Assembly (NCBI RefSeq): GCF_001685025.1
Contig: NZ_MAYU01000021.1
Coordinates: 124,001-188,000, forward strand
Length of the DNA stretch: 64,000 nt
DNA from: Bacillus sp. FJAT-27225
Lineage (GTDB): Bacteria > Bacillota > Bacilli > Bacillales > Cytobacillaceae
Direction of reading: 5' to 3'
In this document: positions 55,392 through 63,645 of the stretch, one piece after another
Layout: every line of letters starts with the position of its first letter
How positions within the stretch are numbered: the stretch's first letter is position 1
Translations under genes and position numbers: made by a program
Notes under the pieces: generated by a model
The model's input: only the letters and a program-made list of their open reading frames with translations
Database searches by the model: none
What the model was told of the DNA's origin: nothing

Positions 55392-55789
55392 ACTTTTTTA
55401 CGCATCCATTATGTAAATGCTATAAAATTCTGACTATGATGGTTCTACACTATCTTTCTTAAAGGGACAAAATTCGCCAAATACCGCGGTAATTAAGGGT
55501 TTATCGCCGGACAGAAGCTACATGTTTTTTTATTAAAAATAATTTGATGGAAAAAACTGCTGTCCTTAAAGGATTAATCTGTCTAACAAAAAATCGTTTA
55601 TATAGTTTTCGTGCTTAGTAGGAGAAGGGGCCGAACTATTAATTCAGCAAAGGGTTCAGTGGAGGTTTGTGGTAGATTTGTGGTGCAGACGGGTTGATTC
55701 CAACAGGAGGAACCAACTAATTTGGAGTACGCTTATTACAAGTGGTGGGGCAAAGTGGGAATGCCTGACACTCAGCACTATCCCTTTTC

Positions 55790-55827
55790 AAATAAAAAAG
55801 GCCCCGCTGTCCGCGGAACCTTTTTTA
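55790..55827 (-). terminator. Terminator after bshC
   Basis: Stem with aaggttccgc and gcggggcctt arms (55800-55823; two mismatches inside), followed by TTTTTTATTTG on the minus strand. It overlaps the bshC stop codon. Confidence 0.72.
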
Positions 55828-57459
55828 AATCCGTATTAATTTATGGGATCCATCAAACTCAAAGTCGAGTTCAAGGAGCCTGCCAGGAAAGTTAATTCCA
55901 AACTTATTCATATAATAGAGGATGTTCCATACCCGTTCCTGGGGCATTCCCTCCGGCCTAAGTTCCAATCCGACTCTGGTATATTTTCCTAATTTAACCG
56001 CATGCTTCATTTTCACTGCGTCTTCAAGCTTCTTCTGCATAAAGCCGACTTGCGAAAGGATGATGCTTTCATTTTTTTTCAGTAAAGCAAGCATGGCTGG
56101 GTCGATTTCGATGGTTTTGTCTTCAATTCGCCGATATTGGGCATTAATCTCCTTAATTGCGTTCCGGAAGATTGAATCGAGGTCACGGTCATGAACTGAC
56201 TCCAGGAATATCTGCTGTTCTGACTCTGTTCCCCGCCTTATTGCTTCAGCAACATCCAAACCAAGTTCATTTATATCTCTTTCTGTTGCCCTGTCCATAA
56301 AGGTAATATTCAGCCTTGGAACAATAGGCGGCATTTTTATGCCAAAATGTTCAAACACGAGCTTCAGTTCAGCCCAATATGCGATCTCGCCAGGGCCTCC
56401 TATAAATGCCAGGACCGGAAATAACCACTCCTGCATTAAAGGCCTTGTTACAACATTGTTGCTCAAGCTGGAAGGCTCGTTCCTGGCAATTTGAAGCAAT
56501 TCCTCAAGTGTAAACGAAAGGCTGCCATTGTTGCCTATGAAACAGCCGGAAACTGGTTCAAAGTCAAGGAGGACCCGCTCATTGATGGTTTTATCATAAT
56601 AAAATAAATTGGCGGAATGCTCGGAAGCATCAATCGTGTTGGCGAAACCGCCTTTTCGGATTTCCTCTTGCTGGCGCAGCAAAGAGGAAATGATAGCCTC
56701 CTGGTTAAGGATAATCTCTTCAAACCTTGTCCGTTCTATTTCCCTTAATTCAGGATTGGCTGAGTCAATTAGCAGGATCCCGGAATCAGGAAAGAGGCCT
56801 GCAATCAGGTCTGCAAAAAAGTCAGTGAATGTATCCGACCGCTTTAGTGAGTCTTCTATAAAAGCCCTTACCTGCCGTGTAAAGCCAGTTTCGCCAAAAA
56901 TGGCAAGAAGGCTTGATACCCATGAACTGCATAGCTCTTTATCAATCTTGATATCCGAGACCATTTTTTTCTCTATGACTTTTTGCGGAAAAATCCATTT
57001 GTCCGCCCTGCTGCCAGCAGGTACATAAATATGGTTCACTTCCTGGTAATCATGGTCTTCGCCAGCAATCCAGAAAACAGGAACGACTGGAGTGCCAAGC
57101 TCCTTTTCCTTCTGGCGAGCGAGTTGAACAATGGAAATGACTTTATGAATGGAATAGAGTGGTCCGGTCAGGATGCCTGCCTGCTGGCCGCCAATAACGA
57201 CTGAGCTGTTCGGCTGCTTCAGCTTTTCAAGCGATATTTTTGTGGCTGCAGTTGGTTGAAACCGCGCCATATACTTTTCGATATGGGCAGCAAGCTCTTC
57301 TCTCGGGAAATCCCTGTTACTTAATTCACTTAAGCGTTCCCTGTCTGAAACAGGATGATTGTATGTATAGTGAAAATAGGGTGTTACTTCATTGGTCTGC
57401 TGCAAATAATTAGACGCAAATTGATTTGCTGCAGGCAATAAGAGATTTGAAATCTCCAT
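55825..57459 (-). CDS. bshC: Bacillithiol synthase (putative cysteine-adding enzyme)
   Basis: Last step of bacillithiol synthesis: joins L-cysteine to glucosaminyl-malate. 544 residues. A class I synthetase-like Rossmann core begins with SSVVIGGQQAGILTGPLYSIHK (about 86-107), and WIAGEDHDYQEVNHIYVP holds the HIGH-like region; a C-terminal coiled-coil dimerises the enzyme (ending in LGKYTRVGLELRPEGMPQER). The presence of bshC means bacillithiol is the low-molecular-weight thiol here. Confidence 0.95.
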   Translation of the reverse strand: MEISNLLLPAANQFASNYLQQTNEVTPYFHYTYNHPVSDRERLSELSNRDFPREELAAHIEKYMARFQPTAATKISLEKLKQPNSSVVIGGQQAGILTGPLYSIHKVISIVQLARQKEKELGTPVVPVFWIAGEDHDYQEVNHIYVPAGSRADKWIFPQKVIEKKMVSDIKIDKELCSSWVSSLLAIFGETGFTRQVRAFIEDSLKRSDTFTDFFADLIAGLFPDSGILLIDSANPELREIERTRFEEIILNQEAIISSLLRQQEEIRKGGFANTIDASEHSANLFYYDKTINERVLLDFEPVSGCFIGNNGSLSFTLEELLQIARNEPSSLSNNVVTRPLMQEWLFPVLAFIGGPGEIAYWAELKLVFEHFGIKMPPIVPRLNITFMDRATERDINELGLDVAEAIRRGTESEQQIFLESVHDRDLDSIFRNAIKEINAQYRRIEDKTIEIDPAMLALLKKNESIILSQVGFMQKKLEDAVKMKHAVKLGKYTRVGLELRPEGMPQERVWNILYYMNKFGINFPGRLLELDFEFDGSHKLIRI

Positions 57460-57557
57460 ATAGTACTTCCTTTCTGCAAAAACGGTTGTGTATCAATACC
57501 ATACGAGTATAGCATTTACATAAAGGTTTTAAAAAATCTTTGCCTGACAATTATCCG

Positions 57558-57953
57558 TCAGGGAAGTTGAACGGCGGCCACCGCCCTCTGGATTAGGCCG
57601 AATACGATAAGGCCAAGATACCCGGTAAAGAACAGGAGGAAATTGAATCTCCAGAACCCTTTGAAAACTTTGCCGACAACCACCTCACCGCGTACTTTCC
57701 AATGGAGGATCGAAAAAATCATCGCGGTAGTAAATAAAATAATCATAATAAGCCATAGGTAGGACTGCCCCCAGATGGTTCTAATTAAGAAATGGACCGC
57801 CAGGATTAGGAGGAAGGTCGTAAAATCAATTGCAATGTTTACTGATTGCCTATGTACCCCGGTTACCGTCTTGCTTATCGTAAAGACAACCACATACCCA
57901 AGCAGCGGCAGGACAATGAATAATGCAAAAAATGATGAAATGAATGTGCTCAT
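57558..57953 (-). CDS. DUF3397 family membrane protein
   Basis: 131 residues with four hydrophobic segments (about 6-28, 40-61, 66-84, 103-123), matching the DUF3397 family found between panE and bshC in Bacilli. No function is known. It overlaps the end of panE by 4 bases (ATGA type), so the two are co-translated. Confidence 0.85.
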   Translation of the reverse strand: MSTFISSFFALFIVLPLLGYVVVFTISKTVTGVHRQSVNIAIDFTTFLLILAVHFLIRTIWGQSYLWLIMIILFTTAMIFSILHWKVRGEVVVGKVFKGFWRFNFLLFFTGYLGLIVFGLIQRAVAAVQLP

Positions 57954-58840
57954 CGATTCCCCCCCATTCCCGATTCAATTCCTTTAACCAAATGATAAAA
58001 AGCTGTTATGAGCGGTACATTCTTCCCTTTGGCTTCGGCCTGTTCGAGAAGGTAGCCGAGGATGGCGTCAATCTCGGTCACACTTCCCGCCTCGATATCC
58101 TTCAGCATCGAGGAACGATTTTCCGCGGTGTTTTTGCATATTCTTTTAATATTTTCTAGCTGGGCCTCTTTATCGTCGAATTCTAGTATAGACGCAACCT
58201 CATGGTAAAGGGCTTCCAGATTCCTTTCATAAAACGGATTCGCAATAAGCTGGCCATTTTCGACCCGGAGAATGGCTGTCAACGGGTTTATAACAGCATT
58301 GGCAGCAAGTTTATTCGCAAGCATTGAGTAGTAATCTGATTCAACCGTGAAAGGGAAAGACCCGATTTCTCTTTCAGCCAGGGCAGACAGCATTTTTCCA
58401 TCGCCTCTGAACACCGCCGCTTTGGTAACGCCAGTCCCATTATGGGTTACAGCTGCAGCCCCTTCCCTAAAAGCACCGTGCTCCACTGTTCCAACGAATA
58501 AATTATTCGAAGATAATCGGCTGATCAGCTTCAAGTGGCCCATGCCATTTTGCAAGAACAGGACATTTGATACTGAATCAAGAATAGGGAGGATGTTCTC
58601 AAGTTGGTATTGCTTCACCGCAACAATAGCAAGATCCATGTCAGGAAGCTTTTCAGCCAATGCCCTGGCTTCAATAGTAGTGTTATAGACCTTATCGGCT
58701 CTTTTAAGGGTAATCCCTGATTTATTAATCTCATCCGCCTGCTCTGCTGTTCTGGTAAATAAAAGGACTTTAAAACGGGTTTGCAAATAGGCGGCAAACA
58801 ACAACCCGATTGATCCTGCACCAATTACACCTATTTTCAT
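57950..58840 (-). CDS. panE: 2-dehydropantoate 2-reductase
   Basis: NADPH-dependent reduction of ketopantoate to pantoate for CoA synthesis (ylbQ in B. subtilis). 296 residues: Rossmann motif MKIGVIGAGSIGLLF, catalytic lysine region NKLAANAVINPLTAIL, and the conserved glutamate/asparagine of the C-terminal domain (SVTEIDAILGYLLEQA). The other CoA gene, coaBC, lies at the far left of this window. Confidence 0.94.
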   Translation of the reverse strand: MKIGVIGAGSIGLLFAAYLQTRFKVLLFTRTAEQADEINKSGITLKRADKVYNTTIEARALAEKLPDMDLAIVAVKQYQLENILPILDSVSNVLFLQNGMGHLKLISRLSSNNLFVGTVEHGAFREGAAAVTHNGTGVTKAAVFRGDGKMLSALAEREIGSFPFTVESDYYSMLANKLAANAVINPLTAILRVENGQLIANPFYERNLEALYHEVASILEFDDKEAQLENIKRICKNTAENRSSMLKDIEAGSVTEIDAILGYLLEQAEAKGKNVPLITAFYHLVKGIESGMGGNR

Positions 58841-58949
58841 TTCGCTGGCTCCCTGTTTGTTCTTTACCTACATTTTACCAAAGTGGGACAAGGTTTGTAT
58901 GACTTAATTCCTATCTTTCTAAAAAGAAGGCTGAGTAGATCCTAAGTTT

Positions 58950-59215
58950 TTCTGTTGATTTTCGCTGTCCAAAGGAAAGCTTCCCTGAACAGTCAGTACA
59001 GGGGCGGGCGTTTTTTGCCTGTCACGAGACACTTCGTGGACCTTAGGGCGAGCTGGGAGCTTCCTCGTCGCTAAAGCTCCTTCAGGGTCTCCGACTGGCC
59101 TTTTCTCTCGCACGACATTGAATAATCTTCCCGGAAAAAGCACAGCAGGAGAAAATGCGTTTTTTGCATTTTCGATCGAGCTTCGTGCCTTCCGCTTCAA
59201 TCTGACTAGGTAATT
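58950..59215. repeat. Dispersed palindromic repeat, copy 3 (longest)
   Basis: Begins ctGTTGATTTtcgctgtCCA and ends ccgcttCAATCtgac. Inside are aaggaaagcttccct, ggcgttttttgcctgtcacgag, gagcttcctcgtcgctaaag and gagaaaatgcg. This matches copy 2 over much of its length and is the general form of a GTTGATTT...CCAATCAAC intergenic repeat I recall from Bacillaceae. The 58841-59614 gap otherwise holds array C. Confidence 0.6.
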
Positions 59216-59289
59216 CTTTAATTCTATTTCTATAGTAAGTTAGATTCATTTGGAACCTTACACATAAAAAGCTTGCCTACTTAAACAAT

Positions 59290-59537
59290 CGGCAGAACTG
59301 CGTTTTACGAAGAGGGATTTCTTCCATATAGCTGTTTTATTGGACGGAACGGCAATCAGCGAAGAGGGATACGTCCCATCTAGTTATTTTATGGGACGGA
59401 ATGGCATTCTGCGAGGGGAGTTTCGTCCCATAAAGCTATTTTATAGGACGGAACGGCATTCTGCGAGGAGAAATACGTCCCATAAAGCTATTTTATGGGA
59501 CGGAATGGCATTCTGCGGGGAGAGATTCGTCCCATAA
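59290..59537. repeat. Array C: five palindromic units, period 52 bp
   Basis: Units start ggacggaa at 59342, 59394, 59446 and 59498, with a degraded earlier unit aligned at 59290; spacing is exactly 52. Adjacent units form the hairpin CGTCCCATAAAgctatTTTATGGGACG (arms 10-11 bp). The intervening ggcattctgcgaggagaaata-like stretch is also conserved, so there are no variable spacers. Confidence 0.95.
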
Positions 59538-59570
59538 ATACTTACACACTGGATTAGTCCATCCATAAAT

Positions 59571-59604
59571 GCAAAAACCCTTCCGCACGCATATGACGGA
59601 AGGG
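59571..59604 (-). terminator. Terminator after the acyl-CoA carboxylase cassette
   Basis: Perfect 8-bp stem cccttccg/cggaaggg (59578-59585, 59597-59604), followed by TTTTTGC on the minus strand. It starts 11 bases past the carboxyltransferase stop. Confidence 0.86.
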
Positions 59605-59614
59605 CAAATCATAA

Positions 59615-61156
59615 TTATACTGGATAAACCGGATGCTTGCGGGTACTGAAGTTGAGTTCCTTCGTTTCATAGTAGCCCAAGCGCTTGATGAGTACCTCTC
59701 TCAACTCGTCGGGTGCTACAATTTCATCGACGATCAGGTCCGATGCAAGCTTATAAATATCGATTGATTCTTTGTATTCCTGATGTTTTTCCTGAACAAA
59801 AGCAAGCTTTTCTTTCGGGTCGGTTATTTCATTGATTTTATTGGAATAGACCGCGTTGACTGCTGCTTCCGGCCCCATTACAGCTATTTGGGCTGTCGGG
59901 AGGGCGATGCAAACATCTGGCTCGAAAGCAGGGCCCGCCATTGCATAAAGGCCTGCACCGTAAGCTTTTCGGACAATTACCGAAATCTTCGGTACAGTCG
60001 CTGAACTCATGGCCGCAATTAATTTTGCACCGTGGCGGATAATGCCTGCCCTTTCAACCTTCGTGCCAATCATGAATCCTGGCACATCCGCCAGGAACAA
60101 CAGCGGGATATGGAAGGCGTCGCAAAGCTGGATGAACTTGGCGCCTTTATCAGCAGAGTCGACAAACAGGACCCCGCCTTTTACTTTTGGCTGGTTGGCA
60201 ATGATTCCGACTGTCCGGCCCCCGAGCCTGGCGAATCCGGTGATCAACTCAGGTGCGAACAGCTTCTTTATTTCGAAAAAACTGTTTTCGTCTATTAAGC
60301 TGTTAATGGCTTCGTACATATCAAACGGGGCATTCTGGTTCACAGGAATAATTGCTTCAAGCGGCCGCCCTGCAAGCGGCGGGACTGGCTCATGTTTTTT
60401 TGGCTTCTCCTGAAAGTTGGCCGGGAAGAAGGTAATATATTTTTTGGCAGATTCGATTGCTTCCTCTTCGGAAGAAGCGAGAATGTCTCCGCAGCCGCTA
60501 ACCGTACAATGCATGCGAGCCCCGCCCATTTCCTCAAGGGTTACTTTCTCGCCGATAACCTTTTCAGCCATCCGCGGCGACCCCAAATACATCGAGGCAT
60601 TTCCATCGACCATAATGACCACATCACAAAAAGCAGGTATGTACGCGCCTCCAGCTGCTGAAGGGCCAAAAAGGAGACAGACTTGAGGGATCATCCCTGA
60701 CAATTTCACCTGATTATAAAAAATCCTGCCCGCACCGCGCCTGTTCGGAAACATGTCAAGCTGGTCCGTTATCCTTGCCCCTGCTGAATCAACGAGATAA
60801 AAGAGCGGGACCTTCAGTTTTTCAGCGACTTCCTGGATCCGGATAATTTTTTCAACAGTTCTTGCACCCCATGATCCAGCCTTGACAGTCGAATCATTCG
60901 CCATGACGCAGACCGTTTGCCCGCCAACCTTGCCGATTGCTGTAACGACCCCGTCAGCAGGCAGCCCGCTGGCCTGATTGTTGGCAAATTTCCCATCTTC
61001 CTCATACTCGCCATTGTCAAACAGCAGCGCAAGTCTCTCTCGCACAAATAATTTTCCTTGTTCTCTATTTTTTTCGTGGTACTTTTGTTGGCCGCCCGCT
61101 TCGGCCAGTTTTCTTTTCTCATTCAGTTTTTCAGTTAATGTTGTTGTTTCTGTCAC
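59615..61156 (-). CDS. yngE: Acyl-CoA carboxylase, carboxyltransferase (beta) subunit, YngE-like
   Basis: Transfers CO2 from carboxybiotin to an acyl-CoA. 513 residues with the two crotonase-like halves of the PccB/MccB family: SAAGGAYIPAFCDVVIMVDG (first oxyanion region) and the C-terminal KAYGAGLYAMAGPAFEPDVC. The closest B. subtilis relative by context is YngE, proposed for methylcrotonyl-CoA carboxylation in leucine breakdown. Propionyl-CoA is an alternative; sequence alone does not decide. It is the third gene of the cassette with biotin carrier and biotin carboxylase genes. Confidence 0.9.
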   Translation of the reverse strand: MTETTTLTEKLNEKRKLAEAGGQQKYHEKNREQGKLFVRERLALLFDNGEYEEDGKFANNQASGLPADGVVTAIGKVGGQTVCVMANDSTVKAGSWGARTVEKIIRIQEVAEKLKVPLFYLVDSAGARITDQLDMFPNRRGAGRIFYNQVKLSGMIPQVCLLFGPSAAGGAYIPAFCDVVIMVDGNASMYLGSPRMAEKVIGEKVTLEEMGGARMHCTVSGCGDILASSEEEAIESAKKYITFFPANFQEKPKKHEPVPPLAGRPLEAIIPVNQNAPFDMYEAINSLIDENSFFEIKKLFAPELITGFARLGGRTVGIIANQPKVKGGVLFVDSADKGAKFIQLCDAFHIPLLFLADVPGFMIGTKVERAGIIRHGAKLIAAMSSATVPKISVIVRKAYGAGLYAMAGPAFEPDVCIALPTAQIAVMGPEAAVNAVYSNKINEITDPKEKLAFVQEKHQEYKESIDIYKLASDLIVDEIVAPDELREVLIKRLGYYETKELNFSTRKHPVYPV

Positions 61157-61162
61157 CTGTAT

Positions 61163-61381
61163 TTACCCCCTATCGATGACGGCAAGAGTATCGCCTTCAT
61201 TAACGAAATCACCAATACCAACCTTCAGCTCGCTGATTTTTCCCGCAAACGTGCTTTCAACCGGAATTTCCATTTTCATTGATTCAAGGACAATGATTTC
61301 CTGGCCCTCGCTGACTTCATCGCCTGTTGAAACAAGTATATTCAAAACCGTGCCTGCCATGGATGCAGTAATTTCTTTCAT
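61163..61381 (-). CDS. yngHB: Biotinyl carrier domain protein of acyl-CoA carboxylase
   Basis: 72-residue stand-alone biotinyl domain. The biotinylated lysine is in ESMKMEIPV (about residue 36). The domain is almost all there is, starting MKEITASMAGTVLNILV, shorter than AccB of fatty-acid synthesis and like YngHB. It lies 6 bases before the carboxyltransferase and 13 bases after the carboxylase gene. Confidence 0.92.
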   Translation of the reverse strand: MKEITASMAGTVLNILVSTGDEVSEGQEIIVLESMKMEIPVESTFAGKISELKVGIGDFVNEGDTLAVIDRG

Positions 61382-61394
61382 TTCTGTTTCCTCC

Positions 61395-62732
61395 TTATGT
61401 CTTGATTTTCGTTTGTAAAAATGAAGTTGTATAATTCCCTTTTGTAAAATCTGGGTTAGTAAGAATTTTTGTGAATAGCGGGGCGTTGGATTTAATTCCA
61501 GTTATTGTGAGTTTCTCGAAAAATGCCCGAGCACGCTCCATAGCGACTTCCCTTGTCTCTCCGGATAGAATACATTTAGCAATCATCGGGTCATAAAAAG
61601 GTGTGACTGCATCACCCGATTTATAACCGTAATCTACCCGAATTCCCTCTCCAGCGGGAACTTCAAAAAGTTCAATTTTCCCTGGTGATGGCAGAAATTT
61701 TTCCGGGTCTTCGGCATAGAGCCTAAACTCAAATGCATGCCCCTTGCTTTTGATATCCTCCTGATTCTTTGGCAAAGCTTCTCCTCTAGCGGTGAGAATT
61801 TGCCATTCGACCAGGTCAATTCCTGTAACTTCTTCAGTCACTGCATGCTCAACCTGAAGGCGGGTGTTCATCTCAAGAAAATAAAAGTTCTCTTGTTCAT
61901 CAAAAATAAATTCAATTGTTCCAGCATTCTTGTAATCCACTGCTCTCGCGGCATTGAGAGCGGTTTCAAAAAGCTGAGCGCGCGCCTGATCGGAAAGAAA
62001 TGGCGACGGAGACTCTTCCACCACTTTTTGATTGCGGCGCTGGACCGAGCAATCCCTCTCGAAAAGATGGACGATGTTTCCATTTCCATCTCCAAAAACC
62101 TGGACTTCTATATGACGGGCATTGAGGATGAATTTTTCAAGAAACACTTCATCCGAGCCGAAATAAGCCTTTGCCCTTGCTTTGACTGAAGCAAAAGACT
62201 TTTCCAGGTCTCCGTTATCCGCGCATTTAACCATTCCGATTCCACCACCGCCACTCGAAGCCTTTAGCATCACCGGATAACCGATTCTTTCGGCAATTTC
62301 CTTCGCCTCTTCCAGGGCTGCAATTCCGCCCTCGCTGCCCGGAACTACCGGCACTCCAGCCTGCATCATCACAGCTCTTGATGCAACTTTATCACCCATT
62401 AACCGGATTGTTTCTGGTTTCGGACCTATAAAAATCAGCCCTTCCTTTTCAACAAGCTCGGCAAACTCTGCATTTTCAGATAAAAACCCATAACCAGGAT
62501 GTATTCCGTCTGCACCCGCATTTTTTGCAGCATGGAGGATTTGTTGGGCCTGCAGATAGGATTTGGCAACAGGTGGCTCTCCAATCCTGACAGCCGTCGT
62601 GGCTTCCTGTACATAAGGAAGTCCTGCATCTGCATCAGAATAGATGGCAACCGTCTCGATTCCCATCTTCTTGCATGTTTTTATAATTCTTAATGCTATT
62701 TCGCCCCGATTTGCGATTAATACCCTTTGCAC
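61395..62732 (-). CDS. Biotin carboxylase subunit of acyl-CoA carboxylase
   Basis: ATP-dependent carboxylation of biotin. 445 residues of the ATP-grasp fold: MQRVLIANRGEIALRIIKTC, glycine loop KASSGGGGIGMVKC, RDCSVQRRNQKVVEE and EMNTRLQVEHAVTEEVTGID. It corresponds to YngHA-type AccC. It begins the cassette; about 290 bases separate it from the divergent ylbP gene (62733-63023; no clear promoter recognised). In B. subtilis the equivalent genes are in the yng region, not here. Confidence 0.93.
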   Translation of the reverse strand: MQRVLIANRGEIALRIIKTCKKMGIETVAIYSDADAGLPYVQEATTAVRIGEPPVAKSYLQAQQILHAAKNAGADGIHPGYGFLSENAEFAELVEKEGLIFIGPKPETIRLMGDKVASRAVMMQAGVPVVPGSEGGIAALEEAKEIAERIGYPVMLKASSGGGGIGMVKCADNGDLEKSFASVKARAKAYFGSDEVFLEKFILNARHIEVQVFGDGNGNIVHLFERDCSVQRRNQKVVEESPSPFLSDQARAQLFETALNAARAVDYKNAGTIEFIFDEQENFYFLEMNTRLQVEHAVTEEVTGIDLVEWQILTARGEALPKNQEDIKSKGHAFEFRLYAEDPEKFLPSPGKIELFEVPAGEGIRVDYGYKSGDAVTPFYDPMIAKCILSGETREVAMERARAFFEKLTITGIKSNAPLFTKILTNPDFTKGNYTTSFLQTKIKT

Positions 62733-63023
62733 ACTATACCCCTTTCTCCCCCCGGATTTCTTGTTTGCGACCTTCTCAAAAGCTCAGGGTATTCGAAAGC
62801 CATTGGCCAGACAGTGAATACATTCCCTGGCTTGCATACCCTATACTATGTTTCTACCATACATTCTGAATATCCTGCAAATTTTGAAAACGCCTTTCTA
62901 TATTAAAATGCAGAATTTTTCATATTCTTAGGTTATAATATGAATAATTAAATCAGCTTAAAGATATAGGCCTGATTTCAGCAATACCGGGATAAGGGAG
63001 AATCATAATAGGGGGGCATATAC

Positions 63024-63497
63024 ATGGCAATTAAAGTTGAGAAACTAAAAGTCAATTACAAAACGCTTGAAGAGTTTAAAAAATTCAAAGAATATGGAAT
63101 TCAGGAATTGTCCATGCTCGAAGACCTTGAAGCAAACATTATTGAAAATGATAGTAAATCACCCTTTTACGGGATTTATTTCGGGGATAAGCTGGTAGCC
63201 CGGATGAGCCTTTATCAGGTTGATGCCAAAAGGGATCTCTATTTTAATCCTCCACAGAATTACATTGAACTTTGGAAGCTTGAGGTGCTCCCTGCCTATC
63301 AGGGCAAAGGCTATGGTTCAGCTCTTGTCAAGTTCGCTAAGGACCAGGGCCTTCCTATCAAGACAAACCCTCGAGTCGGTTCAAAGGGATTTTGGGAAAA
63401 GCACGGCTTTAAACAAGTAGAATATGAGGTAGACCGAGATCTTGGTGAAAATCCGCTCGTCTGGTATCCGGAAGGCGTCAGCGCACAGCACCATTAA
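63024..63497 (+). CDS. ylbP: GNAT-family N-acetyltransferase YlbP
   Basis: 157-residue GNAT-fold protein; the acetyl-CoA loop is LEVLPAYQGKGYGSALVKFA (about 91-110, Q/R-x-x-G-x-G/A pattern). The substrate is unknown. The N-terminus MAIKVEKLKVNYKTLEEFKK and the end ENPLVWYPEG match the YlbP family of Bacilli. AGGGGG precedes the ATG. It is transcribed alone on the plus strand, convergent with the rsfA-type gene. Confidence 0.9.
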   Translation: MAIKVEKLKVNYKTLEEFKKFKEYGIQELSMLEDLEANIIENDSKSPFYGIYFGDKLVARMSLYQVDAKRDLYFNPPQNYIELWKLEVLPAYQGKGYGSALVKFAKDQGLPIKTNPRVGSKGFWEKHGFKQVEYEVDRDLGENPLVWYPEGVSAQHH

Positions 63498-63604
63498 GAA
63501 TTGACATCCGCATAGTTGCAACATGCGAGTAGCCCGGGCTGGCTATTATGTGTGCGCAAGCAAGCATTTTACGATAGTACAAAAAATCTCTCTATATAAA
63601 TATC

Positions 63605-63645
63605 AAAAGGCTGGACGGACTTTATCCGTTCAGCCTTTTCGTTTT
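63605..63645. terminator. Bidirectional terminator between ylbP and the RsfA-type gene
   Basis: Stem aaaaggctggacgga/tccgttcagcctttt (63605-63619, 63625-63639; one G-T pair), followed by CGTTTTATT on the plus strand and TTGATATTT on the minus strand. Confidence 0.85.

Noticed and set aside
58919-59200. 93-residue minus-strand frame upstream of panE
   Set aside because: It is a translation of dispersed repeat copy 3; such repeats often yield spurious small proteins. No ribosome site.
42645-59537. CRISPR arrays at the 52-bp repeats
   Set aside because: The intervals between palindromes are themselves conserved, so there are no unique spacers. Repeats are degenerate and no cas gene is in the window.
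59340-59537. 65-residue plus-strand frame across array C
   Set aside because: Pure translation of the tandem repeat; since 52 is not a multiple of 3, the peptide does not repeat, as a real repeat protein would.
62760-62890. SigE-type promoter before the biotin carboxylase gene
   Set aside because: GATATT and CATAGTAT are present on the minus strand but 18 bases apart, too far for SigE (about 14-15).
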